A stretch of DNA of 64,000 bases from the NCBI RefSeq assembly GCF_945859705.1, contig NC_079134.1:34114576-34178575 (forward strand), read 5' to 3'. The notes below the pieces were generated by a model, which was not told where the DNA came from, did not search any database, and saw nothing but the letters and a program-made list of their open reading frames with translations. Origin of the DNA: Episyrphus balteatus (Eukaryota; Arthropoda; Insecta; Diptera; Syrphidae). A program made the position numbers and the translations under genes. How positions within the stretch are numbered: the stretch's first letter is position 1; every line of letters begins with the position of its first letter. Shown one piece after another: positions 50,201-59,331 of this stretch.

Positions 50201-53200
50201 GCTAAATCGTTAAATAAATTGCATAAAATTGTTTTTTTTGTCTTTATGCTGGTAGTAAATAACGTTTAAGCAGAAAAAATAGCAACATAAATAAGCAGAA
50301 TGACTGTAAACCGGGCAAAATGCTTAAAATTATTGAAAAAACTTCCGAGAAAAATTTTGTTCGAAGTCGTACTGATAAATCGAAAAATTAATTATGCCAA
50401 TCGATTTCTCAGGTCCGAAATAGGGGGGAACGGTCAACAGCGCTCTTGTCTCAAATTTTTAGGCATAATTTTATTAGCTAAGTCATTGAGGCTTATTTTT
50501 GCCAAAAAGGCATAAATTTGTTTATCACACTCTTGATTTATATTTTAAAAGTTTCTTTTATTTAAAAAAAAATATATATAAAGGTTCGAAATTTTATTTA
50601 CAGAATTTGTTTTTACCATTTGGTAGTGCTCTTGGTAGTGTTTAATTTTTTTGAAGAATTTTGTCCACACTAATCAATTTTACTAGAAAAGAATCTTCAA
50701 AAAGCTATATTGTTGCTATAAAAAGGTCTAAAACGCTTGCAAATAGGATTATTGGACTACAGGTAAAAAAAAATTATTATAATTAGGTATTTCTTATTGG
50801 GGAAAAAAAGCTGGTCGCTAATTTCTTCCAATTATGTAAAGCAATGGGTTAGTTCCCTTGAAAAATTCCTTTCGAAGAAAATAAGTTGCCATTTCGTGAC
50901 AAATAAGTAGCCTTAATGTATAAATATTAGTTAGTAAAACATTTTATTTTGTGTACTTGCAGTTTTTGTATATAATTTTTCAAACTTAAACTAAGAAATC
51001 TAAATTGAGGCATAATTTATTTGAAAAGGCATAATTTTTTTTCAAGTCAGGCATAATTTTGACTGAATGGGTTGGCAACGCTGACTATAACTTAAAAAAT
51101 GCTAGTCGAAAAACCGCGATTATTTTGAAATGATCGCTTGTACTGTGAAAACTATACTTTTAGGGAATAGTTTGTATAACAATGTCATTTCAGAACTTAC
51201 TGAAGATGGAATCTGAAAACAAATTTCTGTTAGTCTATTGCAGTTAGTTTTGACTTGGACATAATACCAAACGACTTTTTTGTGGGTGGCAGTTATTGAT
51301 ATAAAAATCACATTTGGAATAAACTTACCATTTAGAAATGCAAACAACTGCAGTTTGACTTCAGTGTCAGAATAAACTTGTACATATACATATAAGCTGA
51401 ATCAAATGAGACCAACATTAAGACCATATGACTACCTTACATAACTAAAAAGAACGTTAAAGGAGACTGGGCACTTTTGTATGGGACGTGGCCCATCGTG
51501 ACATACATCAAATGAAAGGTTCGTTAATTGATGAAGTTCTTCATTAACGTATGAAAGTCATTTCGTTGAGCCAATTAAATTTTTCATCGACTGAAAATTA
51601 ATTAAATTTTCGTTGGCTTAACGAATTTTTTCGTTGTATTTACTTAAGGATTTGGTTCAGTGTAATGTTTTTGAATCAATTTAATCAAGCGTCTTGTCAA
51701 AATGTATACTTTTCTGAATTTTATTACATACATTTTTGAACATAAAATGCACCACTGCACTTTCCCCGCACGAGATACAGACTTGTGCTCATACAAAAAA
51801 ATAATACACTCATCGAGACCTTTCATTTGATGTATGTCTCAATGTGTTACACCAATGGACCAAAATGCCCAGTCTCCTTTTTTGCTGAGGTTTCAGATAT
51901 TGAGTGGGAAAATTTTGGAAAATTTTCTTGACAAGCTCAAATATGATAATTTCAATTTGTTTTGTACTTACCTGATTACAATCGAAATCAATCGACAGAT
52001 CTCAATGCTTGTTTATTGCAGACAAGACTCAAATCCGCCTCCAATTTTCGAACTTCCACAGGTCTAAATTTTTTGGAAGCTTGACAATTCTTTTTGTCCG
52101 CCCACACTGCGGTGAGCGTCTTTAATCATCTCCTTAGGTAATAGGTACACCTAGAATAAAACGAACTGAAACTCATTTCTCGGAAACTTAATATAGTGGA
52201 ACATGATTTTTCCGTAATATTAATGTGGTTTTAAAAATATTTATGATGTACAAAAAATACCTGCCCATAAGGCCCTGGTTTCGGTGTATTATAAAGACCT
52301 AAAGGACCCCTACCATTTCAAACAATAACGAAGACTTGATACAGGAGTTTTTACATTAATTTTAAAATTTTGAGTCCTACATAAGTTTTAATGAATAACA
52401 TTCTTTTCGATTTTTTGTTTTTAAATTTAAAATTGATAAATGCAATGTTCAGAGGTACGGGTATGTTTTTTTGTTTGCCATCTGCTTTAAACTTAAATTA
52501 AAACCAAGTACAGGTATGATTAATTAAAAATAAATTCAATAGGCAATTCAGCTATTCATTTAAGTATATATCCATCAAATACAAACATTATACATAAATG
52601 TATACAAAGCAAACCAATTTAAAACCAATTTTCTTTTCCTTTCATCCACTATTATAATAGACACATCACCACTACCCTATTCAATGTTCAACAATGCATA
52701 CAGGATGCCTGACCAAACACCATCACCCCAGCCAGTGTCCCCTCCAAATCCATACAATCACAACACAAGTGGCACTCCATCACCCTACCACATGGGTGCC
52801 GGCAATGGCAATGTCAATATGATGTCACCCAATCATCATTACTATGGTCCTCCTCCAACGGGGGCACCCGGGATGGTCAATGGTTCACCAATCGACTTCG
52901 ATGTCTACCACCAGCAACAACAACAACAACTCCAGCAGCAGCAGCAACAACAGCAACAGCATGCCGGTGGTGCACTGAACCAATATAACCACATGTACAG
53001 TCCAACTTCGCAACCAGCCCAACAATGGCAAGGTGGTCCTTCGCACTTTAAGCAACCCATGCCGAATAATATCAATAATCTCATCAATTTCAATCTGAAT
53101 AATCCGCTAACAAAGACGGCTGTGCCGTCTGCTGCAGCAGCAGCCTCAGCTCAGGTCAACACCAACAACAATGGCCAACCCTGGAATGTTCCACCGCCGA

Positions 53201-53463
53201 TGTCAATACCCAACAATAACTATAATATCGATCAAATGCTGGCTAATACGCAGCACAATCAGCATCACCAACAGCAACCGGCACTCCAAAATCATCACAA
53301 TGACGTTGTCACTGCTGGACAGGGAGTAGCTGGTGTAGCGGTTGCTACATCTGCCTCAACAAACAATAATGATGCACCCAGCATCAGCAGTCTTCTCAAT
53401 ATCGATAGTGAACAGTTGATGGAATTTAACTCGGCGGAACTTACGAATTTGTCCATATCGTAA
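37776..53463 (+). CDS. dl: Dorsal, NF-kappaB/Rel transcription factor (canonical isoform, spliced)
   Basis: Coding segments: 37776-38209, 40034-40212, 40281-40675, 41680-41758, 44617-44721, 48169-48231, 52661-53463, giving about 685 aa (Drosophila Dorsal is about 680). All junctions have GT/AG and keep frame. Order: Gln-rich N-terminus (residues about 40-71), Rel homology region about 80-360 with the DNA-contact loop RFRYECEGRSAGS (from residue 94), dimerisation domain (DLVICRLCSCS), RRPSDG phosphorylation-type site, NLS KRKRQKTGG (about 368), KTEPRDTSP, and a Gln/Asn/Pro-rich tail ending LTNLSIS. Dorsal is known as the nuclear effector of Toll signalling held by Cactus, used in dorsoventral patterning and immunity. 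Start at MMQQ is the minimal choice; upstream exons may lengthen it. Confidence 0.95.
38234..38727 (+). repeat. Dispersed repeat, copy 2 (CATGTGTGCAATTCACACG family)
   Basis: Same blocks and order as 4980-5803 but without its internal duplication. It begins only about 25 bases after the dorsal splice donor at 38209. Located in the 1.8-kb intron; the rest of that intron (38728-40033) has no recognised feature. Confidence 0.65.
40034..40212 (+). CDS. dl: dorsal exon: middle of RHR N-terminal domain
   Basis: Acceptor TTTACAG|ACCACATCC, donor TTTAAAA|GTAAGT. Encodes PHPHNLVGKEGCKKGVC, TLEINSETMRAVFSNLGIQC and VKKRDIEAALVAREDIRVDPF, nearly identical to fly Dorsal. Splits Arg at its 5' end (AG|A) and Thr at its 3' end (A|CT). 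Confidence 0.96.
40281..40675 (+). CDS. dl: dorsal exon: end of RHR-N and dimerisation (IPT) domain
   Basis: Acceptor TTTTTTCCAG|CTGGATTC after an intron of only 68 bp; donor CTAAG|GTAAGT. Encodes GFSHKNQPSSIDLNSVRLCF, the linker PIFDKKAMSDLVICRLCSCS, and the immunoglobulin-like dimerisation domain with IILLCEKVTKEDISVRF and FGDFQHTDVHKQTAITFKTP. Confidence 0.96.
40801..41584. mobile_element. TA-flanked MITE in dorsal intron
   Basis: GGTGTGTTTTTTATTACCAC at 40801 and its near-inverse ending at 41584, with matched CTTAACTGGACAAAAAAAAC and GGGGCTTAGC-type segments. TA lies outside each end (40799-40800, 41585-41586); ATT/ATT is an alternative 3-bp reading. It fills most of the 1,004-bp intron 40676-41679. 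Another MITE (40982-41328) is nested inside. Confidence 0.75.
40982..41328. mobile_element. Nested MITE, GGGCAGGTTCAG family
   Basis: GGGCAGGTTCAGAAACGTTG at the left and GGGCACGTTCAGGAAATATT inverted at the right. Internal sequence (CTGATTGGTCAGCTGTCAAA, GACTGGAAAGTTAGGCAAGAA) is related to the perfect palindrome at 55941-56234, so the two belong to one family. Confidence 0.7.
41680..41758 (+). CDS. dl: dorsal exon: end of Rel homology region (canonical form)
   Basis: Acceptor CTAATTCCAG|GTCTTC. It encodes VFIQLRRPSDGAVSEPLPFD and FLPLES, containing the conserved RRPS serine site. For canonical Dorsal the donor TCAG|GTAGGC at 41758 is used and joins GATCCT at 44617. If the donor is ignored, the frame stays open to 43611 (Dorsal-B). 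Confidence 0.94.
41680..43611 (+). CDS. dl: Dorsal-B-type alternative C-terminal exon
   Basis: Reading through the donor at 41758 gives a 1,932-nt exon. With the upstream exons it encodes about 979 aa. Drosophila Dorsal-B (and a similar Dif-B) is known as a long splice form lacking the normal NLS and tail. The new part starts SGRRTFWAIRKNLKRKADMN, so it keeps a basic cluster. An acidic region follows with EPEPEPEP (about 42064-42090). Then come Ser-rich stretches, a proline-rich PPLPPKR motif (about 42720), and KKPGFFSKLFSRRKSKSDLS (about 42900-42960). It ends with a well-structured-looking C-terminal block (IPINDGNMELVAIADRQS, VDLTEAEHFALYTSV, ETSCYYAP). The ORF internal start at 41791 is not a real start. 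Codon-like constraint over 1.85 kb makes chance retention implausible. Confidence 0.9.
   Translation, partial: VFIQLRRPSDGAVSEPLPFDFLPLESGRRTFWAIRKNLKRKADMNVFQQILNEDKAALLAAKQAIPSYTEVGCQSDVINLDTPTEEDHTKSFETTDDEESAKRRMEKEVDSIIDEKLKEMELEVREPVREPEPEPEPQQRYQSVQTQTQDSMEDVVDVSIQEDISEPRKLTTNDKITDWLKSNDEFERTDESESPPVNGHITARTISTVVTSEEDKTLNDLLDHSEELEEIYSENKLRIETFNNTLINELASSSVDGSLTKSSISKMEVEESFDDAATYTSLEMAFKNPFPMAGGMSNLLDGLIAPQQASANNYDPVEIIVNPPAPMLNMPSPTANRLSFVGDENCPPLPPKRIRKQDLPISPPARSSPTSPARPPSQIIIMKTPDQSPPTKRLPPTPNNSNMSRQKKPGFFSKLFSRRKSKSDLSQTSSSPGSKTASPMGSREPSLAHFSLNDINRSSVRSLKSIQPSSISASNSPTNGAKPGRTVGGKPVGRSVSSVSGKRPHLTAEVIHIPLKGDSSNSLPMHEAYSDASTVTLSNMLDRKTVSAMQLVDIPINDGNMELVAIADRQSLKNLCEGQYGVALHPDVDLTEAEHFALYTSVPPNATMSEFDETSCYYAPVDAGEILTPEEVAKRLTEANKIN
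43612..44261 (+). other. 3' UTR of the Dorsal-B transcript
   Basis: Non-coding sequence after TGA at 43609-43611. AATAAA at 43622 is too near the stop to be the main signal; AATAAA at 44256-44261 is a better candidate, near a T-rich downstream stretch. The 43842-43955 hairpin lies within it. Confidence 0.5.
43842..43955. repeat. Inverted repeat in the Dorsal-B 3' UTR
   Basis: TTCCACACTCAGTCCAAAAC (about 43846) and GTTTTGGACTAAGTGTGGAA-type sequence (ending near 43953) are near-perfect inverses around about 50 bp. It could be a small MITE or, in the transcript, a stable hairpin. Confidence 0.6.
44617..44721 (+). CDS. dl: dorsal exon: nuclear localisation signal
   Basis: Acceptor TTGTTTTTAG|ATCCTG, donor GATGGTA|GTAAGT. 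Encodes (D)PAEIKRKRQKTGGDPVQHLK and a Gln-rich run to QLDG. KRKRQK is the NLS of canonical Dorsal; skipping this exon in the B form removes it. Confidence 0.93.
45462..45622. mobile_element. Short MITE, AGCTGCGTTCC family, copy 2
   Basis: 161 bp. AGCTGTGTTCCTTTAGAGGT at the left and its inverse at the right; GGTGGTAGACTACTC and ACTCGAG-type segments pair further in. It lies in the dorsal intron between 44721 and 48169. Confidence 0.75.
45623..48168 (+). other. Remainder of dorsal intron
   Basis: Very AT-rich sequence, especially 46900-48100. No gene, tRNA or terminal-repeat element recognised. Confidence 0.55.
48169..48231 (+). CDS. dl: dorsal exon: KTEPR segment
   Basis: Acceptor GGCTTTCAG|GAGCGC, donor AGAG|GTAAGA. 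Encodes RAQQMHFLNVMPNPAIKTEP and R, matching the DGRQ...PPIKTEPRDTSP stretch of Drosophila Dorsal. Only 63 nt; identified by phase and conservation at both edges. KTEP also fits a sumoylation-type psi-K-x-E site (IKTE). Confidence 0.9.
48674..49368. mobile_element. TTAA-flanked piggyBac-type MITE in dorsal intron
   Basis: GGGGGGAAATCCCTC at 48674 and its inverse at the right end (to 49368), both flanked by TTAA (48670-48673, 49369-49372). Inside, TTGCGCCGTGCAATGTA and ACATTGCACGGCGCGGAA are inverted relatives. No transposase. A short-range ORF at 48630-48839 is incidental. Confidence 0.8.
49519..50457. mobile_element. Fold-back element with CpG-rich centre
   Basis: Arms at about 49519-49735 and 50240-50457 share CGCTGTTGAC, AATCGATTGG and GCCCGGTTTA-type segments in inverse order. 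The unpaired middle contains a perfect 16-bp palindrome TACCGACGCGTCGGTA at 50035-50050 and further CGTCGG/CGCGACG motifs in otherwise AT-rich DNA. GGCATAATTT repeats continue to its right (50460-51060). Confidence 0.65.
51459..51880. mobile_element. MITE, AAAGGAGACTGGGCA family, copy 2
   Basis: AAAGGAGACTGGGCACTTTT at 51459, inverse at 51866-51880, with paired GACATACATCAAATGAAAGG segments just inside each end. Related to the element at 25626-26304, which has AAAGGAGAATGGGCA ends. Confidence 0.75.
52661..53463 (+). CDS. dl: dorsal last exon: transactivation tail
   Basis: Acceptor TATTATAATAG|ACACATC. Encodes (D)TSPLPYSMFNNAYRMPDQTP, SPQPVSPPNPYNHN, a short polyQ (codons at about 52911-52960), Asn/Pro-rich sequence with a polyalanine patch, and the end SISSLLNIDSEQ...LTNLSIS, homologous to the SNLLSFDS...ISNLSIST end of Drosophila Dorsal. 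The ATG at 52684 is internal, not a start. TAA at 53461-53463. Confidence 0.95.
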
Positions 53464-53945
53464 CAGAAATGAATAATGAATGGTTTTGAGTAGAGATTCT
53501 ATATAGAACATATTGATTGCCAAGGATATTAATTTATTCTCGCTAAAGGAACATTTTTTTCCAAAAACTTTAACTCCACATAAATTGCTTTGTTGAGCTT
53601 CTCTTATAAATATAGAAATAATTTAGAGCTTAAAAAAAAAATAAATAATAAATAATTTTTTTTAATTTAAACAATCTTCAAGGAAGTGCATAATCTATAC
53701 ATGTTTTTTTAAGCAAAAAGAAAATTTGTAATATTTGTTTTATTTTAATTTTTTTTAATATTTAGTTTTTGTTTAAGTTTTGCAATAAATCGTTAAAAAC
53801 AATTAAATTAAATAATTAAAATTAAAATTTAAAAAATATAGATATTAAATATAGAATGTTGAATTTTTTTGTAAATAAAAGTTAAAGATGAATTTGTTAA
53901 ACATTCCAAAAGTATAATAAAATCTTTAAAAAAAAATTGTTTTTA
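53464..53945 (+). terminator. dorsal 3' UTR with poly(A) signals
   Basis: AATAAA occurs at 53784-53789, 53874-53879 and 53916-53921, in very A/T-rich sequence. Any of these could serve canonical dorsal mRNA. Confidence 0.6.
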
Positions 53946-55940
53946 TTTTGTTTTGCTTAGCAATTAAAGAAAAGTTAAGACTAAAATGTTCCTGATCTCG
54001 TTACTAATGGGGTACGTTTCGCTGAACTTACTTTACCCTTTTTTTAATTTTTTGGATATATAAATAAAGAAGAAATTAATTTTATATTCAAACAATTACA
54101 CCTTGGCACTGTTTTAAACAAAAAAAAAACTGCACATTTTATAATATAAAAGGGCAAAAAAAAAGTATTCAAGTATAATTTCCAATGATTTATTTCATTG
54201 CTTGAAAGATCATTGAATAATCAATAAACGATTACAAATTGCATTATTTGATCCACGGTTACAAATTGGCTATTAATTTTAATTAAAAAAAATAAATCAA
54301 CGGTCACTACGGTGTATGCGCAACATTTTTTTCTTAGAAAAAACACAATTTATTGCTCAATACAACGATTGGAAATATCATAGGTTGTCGTGGAGAGCAT
54401 GAAATGCTAGTTTGACGATTAAGCAAAGTGATATTGGATCCAATTATAGCGATTAGGAAAAAAATGAAATTTTCAATTTTAAGTATTCAATGCGATTTCA
54501 AGGACCACACTAATCGATAGGAAGTTCTTCATTGCAAAGAAAATTTACAGTGAAACAACTATTCTTTTAAATAAAAGCCTATGTATTTCTGACATCAGAA
54601 TGCTGTCAGAGATAAAAAAAAAAAGAATTGGTACCTACTGATTGACAATTCTTTAAATAAAACACATTTTTCACATTTCTAGTTTTGCAATTAAAACTGC
54701 GGAAAATTTTTATTTTTGCTCTTTTCAATTTATTTTTTTTAAGCATACCTAATTTTAGGTATCACTTTTATGTACATAAATGTTAATGAACGAATTTGTT
54801 GTATTTATTTACTTAGTTTGAGCTGTTTTTCAATTAATATTGAATTTTTATTCAATTTTTAAGTAATTGGAACGGTATCACCACTTTTATGCAAAAATAT
54901 AATTTTTTATTATTTTAAGTCTAAAAATTAAATCTTAAAAAAGTTTTAAATTACTTCTGAAAAAATCTTTCAAATTTTAATCGTTCAAGAAAAATCGTTA
55001 ATAACGGTTTTTGAATTAATTAAAGATAAACCTTGAAAATTAATTTTTAAATCGGGTCTAAAAAAATGTTTTTAAATTACACAGATACATACACTGTGTG
55101 AAAATTTAAATATATGTACTTTTTGCAGTAACCAGGGACATTTTGTGGGGATTATAGAACATATTAGGAGAGTATACATATTTTTTTAATATGCCACCAA
55201 AAATATAGATTTAAGTGCAAAAACAACTTATTTTAAATTTACCATACAATCGAGAAACTCGACAATGATTGGGATATAAAATAAAAATATATCGCTTTTA
55301 CTTGAATACTGTCATAACTCAAAAATCACAAATTAATCTTTAATCCCACAGAAAGTAATTTCTAAGCTTTTAAAACTGACCAAGAAACGTTTGGTTTTCA
55401 GTTATGAATAGAGCTTAAAAGGGCCTTTTTTTATATCCATTTCTATGATTTTTTAGGAAATTTTTTTCGGAAATCCAAAAACAAAAAAAATTAATAATTT
55501 TTTCCCCTAAATGCATAGGTTTGTTCAATGTGAACTCATATCTGAGAACCAAAACTTAACCCTACAATTTTTTTTAGAAAATCAAAAGATATACCTACAT
55601 ATGTATTTGGTTAAGAATTTAAACAAATAGTGATTATCTAAAGATCTTCCTTAAAGTCTCTTCCAATTTTGTACCGTTAAAGTAGCTGTCGATGGAGATT
55701 TTATAAGAGAAAACAAAAATATTATTTGGTTCATTACAACGTTTGGCAGGTAAGGTATTTTTTTATAAGCCTCTGTGTTACTTTTTATTTTACGCCTACA
55801 GAAACGCGTTTTAACGTAAAACTCAAACGATGTTACTATTTTTGTTTTGTTTTCAGCGGAATTAAGAATCGACTGCAGTTATAGTTTGTACAAAGTATGC
55901 TGATTCCTAAAAATATATGTATGGTCAATCTGAGATACAT
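53946..55940. other. Intergenic, no gene recognised
   Basis: AT-rich. Contains at 54296-54332 a copy of the CGGTCACT...GTATGCG repeat end also present near 31900 and 33985. Confidence 0.5.
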
Positions 55941-56234
55941 TAGGGACTAAATATTTAGTCAATTTTCCAGTCTGATTGGTCAACTATCAAAAAATTCTTC
56001 CAATTTGAGAAATTTTATTGGAAAGTTGACTGGAATGTTAGGCAAGAAAAATCTCCCAAACTAGGATTTGTCCGTCTACCTAAATATTAAATATGTAGAC
56101 GGACAAATCCTAGTTTGGGAGATTTTTCTTGCCTAACATTCCAGTCAACTTTCCAATAAAATTTCTCAAATTGGAAGAATTTTTTGATAGTTGACCAATC
56201 AGACTGGAAAATTGACTAAATATTTATTCCCTTA
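55941..56234. repeat. Near-perfect palindrome, about 135-bp arms
   Basis: Left arm about 55941-56079 and right arm 56095-56234, identical in inverse except near the outer tips, around a 15-bp AT spacer. Internal sequence is related to the MITE at 40982-41328. A transcript across it would form one long hairpin. Confidence 0.9.
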
Positions 56235-56680
56235 TGCTTCCTTAATATATTAAAAAAGAAAAAATAATACAAATTATTTTTATTTTTTTGTGAACCGATT
56301 GAATTTAATTTAATTTTAAAGTCTAAAGATCTCCTTATATGACCTTTATTCGCCATCTCCTTGAATGTGCTTCTCATGTCCAGTCCTTGTATCCTGCGCT
56401 TAACTGAATTTTGATCATAATCTGTCTACCAACTAAATAAAAACAACTTATTCATGTATTTAGTTAAATAACAATATTTATTTCCATTTTATTGAATGAA
56501 TGAATAATATTTATCAAACAATAGTTCGATAGGTAAGTAGTATTCCAAAATGATTACCAAATTGGAACCAAAAAATAAAAACTAATACAAATACCTTATC
56601 TCCTTTTTATTTTATTCTCCATGTATTTTGTGAAAACCTATCAAAGTGTGACGATTTAATGTGTGCTTCTTCTTGTTCTA
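56235..56680. other. Intergenic, no gene recognised
   Basis: Short AT-rich gap between the palindrome and the likely 3' end of the UBR7-like gene. Confidence 0.5.
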
Positions 56681-56690
56681 AATTTTTTTT

Positions 56691-56696
56691 TTTATT
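56691..56696 (-). terminator. Candidate poly(A) signal of the UBR7-like gene
   Basis: TTTATT on the + strand is AATAAA on the minus strand, 117 bases beyond the stop codon at 56813. Confidence 0.45.
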
Positions 56697-56812
56697 TCAT
56701 TGAACAAAAAAAATAATGATTTCTATTCTAAATTTGTATGGGGAAGAGGAATGAATTTTTGTTCAAATGCAATCCCTATCTGAGGGATCGCTGGAGATTT
56801 TCAATTTTTCTG

Positions 56813-57189
56813 TTAACGACAGAAAAACGGTTGCCCCAAATTGGCATTTTTCTCATTCTTCATTTCCTGGAAGAATCTATTGATATCCTCTTCGGTAACA
56901 ACTTTCTTATTGACCACAAAAGTGTGAAGGAAATCCTTTAGTTTGTCCTTCATCCGATTGTACTCTGTAATCGCATCAATCTGTTGGGTTCGACCAATTG
57001 TCGATAGAGCACGAATGCCTTGCTCGTAGGATGATTCTTTGGCACTCTTCCTGCCACGCTCCTCGTAATGTGTAGCCGAGTCCTCGGGATCGAGGAGGAA
57101 AGTGATTTTGGTGGCCTCGTAGAGTGGCAAGCATTCCTTGCATTTGCAAAGTGCCAAACGCCAGTCTGAGAGCCAAAGAGTTGCAACAT
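56813..57189 (-). CDS. UBR7: UBR7-like E3 ubiquitin ligase, C-terminal exon (partial gene)
   Basis: On the minus strand an acceptor TTCCTTTCAG is followed by 377 nt ending in TAA. In phase (one base from an upstream exon) it encodes WLSDWRLALCKCKECLPLYE, FLLDPEDSATHYEERGR, and after that RTQQIDAITEYNRMKDKLKD, then VVTEEDINRFFQEM. These match the C-terminus of UBR7 proteins (WR..LC.C..C..MY; YN..K..LKD.L; V...DI..FFEE). UBR7 is known for a UBR box and a PHD-type finger that binds ubiquitination substrates, including histone H2B; those parts lie in upstream exons not found here, probably beyond the window. The methionine in the ORF at 57241 is intronic and not the start. Converges with dorsal. 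Confidence 0.85.
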
Positions 57190-57502
57190 CTGAAAGGAAA
57201 CAAAATGTCATGGTCAAGAAAAACCGAGGAGAATCTTCCATAGGGGATAGAACAATAACTTAGGCGGTGAAAATTCCTGTAAAGGAGCCAAATACAAGCA
57301 TTTTTAATAAAGGGAGGGGGGGGACTATCTACCTCCGTTTAGGAGGGAGGGGCAATTTTCTAAAAAATGACTCATACTAAAAAAAAATAATTTAAAAAAT
57401 AAAAAAAAATTACATTGAATACAATTTTTGTAAGGACTGTGGATTTCAATACAAATTTTTTTAATAAAATAAACTGCCTAATTGATTTCTCATCAAAAGC
57501 TT
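57190..57502. other. Intron of the UBR7-like gene, nothing recognised
   Basis: Low-complexity sequence including a G-run near 57315. No further UBR7 exon was recognised between here and 59140. Confidence 0.45.
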
Positions 57503-58672
57503 CCGTAGACCTACGTTGGGGTCGTTTCGACCCAACAAAATTTTCAAGATAAAATATTTTAAAAAGTTTTACGATTATTACGCCGGTTTTTCAGGACATT
57601 GTTACTAAGAATACAGTCTACCAAAAAAAAAAATTTTCAGTTTTTTGTTAATATGGGAACACTTTTAATTGGTTTTTGGACTTTTCTGTTTTTTTTTTTA
57701 TATGATTTAGTGCTAAAATAAAATAATTATTTTCTACTTTTCGGACAAGGAATAAAGGTTATTTTTACAAAACGCGCGAAAAAATGAAATGACGAAAACT
57801 TTTCTTCGGCTACAAGCAGTGAATTTGTGACAGGGCGAAGACGAAAAGTGCGTTATGTGTTGGATCTCTTTGATTAGGCCATTTACAATTTACATTCTGG
57901 TTTCATTAGCCCTGTTCCATTTGAGGTGGTAGACTTCTCTTGTGTAGAAATCTAGTACAACAACAACACATTCCTATCTCCTCGAGCAGAAGATCATGTG
58001 TTGATTGACGTACTAGATCTGAGTAAACTAAAACCTCCAATGAAACAAGGCTATTATGTCCAAGTTTGTTATTTCACTAACTATTGCTGGCTTACAATTT
58101 TTAGTTGATGTACATATTTCTAACATTGTTTTCATTTCAAATTGAAAAAAATAATATTCCAAAAAACTCTAGTCTCAGCGACAAATTTACAAAAGTATGG
58201 TGCTTTCAAAATCAAACGAATTAGAAATTCAGTTTGACTTATTTTTTATTCCACCAATACATCGAGCAGTAATTGCTAAAGAAACTTCCAATTTATTAGC
58301 AATATTCTACGTTTCGAAGACCAAGACCTAAGCAAAATCAGTTTGTATTGCGGATATATTTATTCCAACACGAAACTTATGAGACAAACGCTTTAACAGT
58401 TTCCTCCTTTCTAACGCAATTACTCCTATTCTAAGACTTCTTGCTTTTGGAATATCCATCGACTTTTGGGAAAAGCAATTCAGAACCCCGTCTAAATGAA
58501 GTAAAAGGTGAAAACGTGGTTCTGGATTTGCTTGAAAGTCAAAAATTTCCCAAAATCCAAAGAAAAGAAAATGTCTTCTGATTCTTGTGCGAAAAAAAAA
58601 TTTTGCTGGAAAATGCACAACCTAAATGCGCATATAAAATGTTTAGTCGTTTTTTTAAACGTAGGTCTACGG
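57503..58672. mobile_element. Possible inverted-repeat element with CCGTAGACCTACGTT ends
   Basis: CCGTAGACCTACGTT near 57503 is repeated in inverse near 58658-58672. Just inside the left end is GGGTCGTTTCGACCC, a short hairpin. Interior ORFs (58328-58618 minus) have no recognised family. Could be one element or two unrelated repeats. Confidence 0.4.
57908..58052. mobile_element. Short MITE, AGCTGCGTTCC family, copy 3
   Basis: 145 bp. AGCCCTGTTCCATTTGAGGT at left; inverse AGCCTTGTTTCATTGGAGGT at right. Shares ATCTAGTACAACAACAAC and AAGATCATGTGTTGATTG with copy 2 at 45462-45622. Confidence 0.7.
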
Positions 58673-59139
58673 TTAAAACCATATGTTCCGTCTTGTTTTT
58701 GAGAAAATTGAAAAATAGGAAAACAACTTTTTTTAAGAAGAAATTTTATTGCACGTGTTTTAATGGAGGGTTTAGCTCCTTTTCTGGCGAAGGCGACCAG
58801 GCAAAATACTGCCTGGCGACTTCATAATACCCTAAGCGGAGCAACGAAGTTGCCTGAGCGGGACAGAGGACCCAAAAAGTAAAGTTAAAATTACTTTTTA
58901 GATAATAAAAAGCTATTCAAATTGGCGCCTGTCTGGCGAGGTATCTAGTGTTTTTCTTGGAGATACACAAAGCTCTCAACTTACTCTATGTATAAAATAT
59001 CAAAGACCTTTTTAATGGTGGCATAAAATCCTGTTTCAAACCTCAATTTGCTCTAAAAGGTCGAATTTGGAGTTTTAACTAAAAGAACTTTTAAATTCAA
59101 TGCTCAATCAGTTAATGAATGCTTAAAATAAAAAAGACT
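58673..59139. other. Intergenic or intronic, one GC-richer hairpin
   Basis: CCAGGCAAAATACTGCCTGG (58797-58816) is a hairpin, in a GC-richer stretch with repeated CTGGCGA (about 58782-58946). No gene recognised. Confidence 0.4.
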
Positions 59140-59331
59140 GCAGTCACCGACTAGCCATCGAACTGAAAGCATCGTTCGTAGTCTCTTGTGTGATTTTTAT
59201 TTTGTGCTACTTTGCGCAAACCGGTATCTCCCGTTATACCACATTTCTCTTATCGAATAACAATCATTTTCGTTTTCTCTTTTGCTTGAAAAGAAAAATA
59301 CACGTGTGAGTGCTATCTAACGTCTTTTAAA

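Noticed and set aside
56738..56941. 67-aa + strand ORF
   Set aside because: Antisense shadow of the UBR7-like exon.
58782..58860. GC-richer hairpin with CTGGCGA repeats as an rRNA or bacterial insertion
   Set aside because: Too short, with no recognisable rRNA helices or coding frame; left as unexplained.
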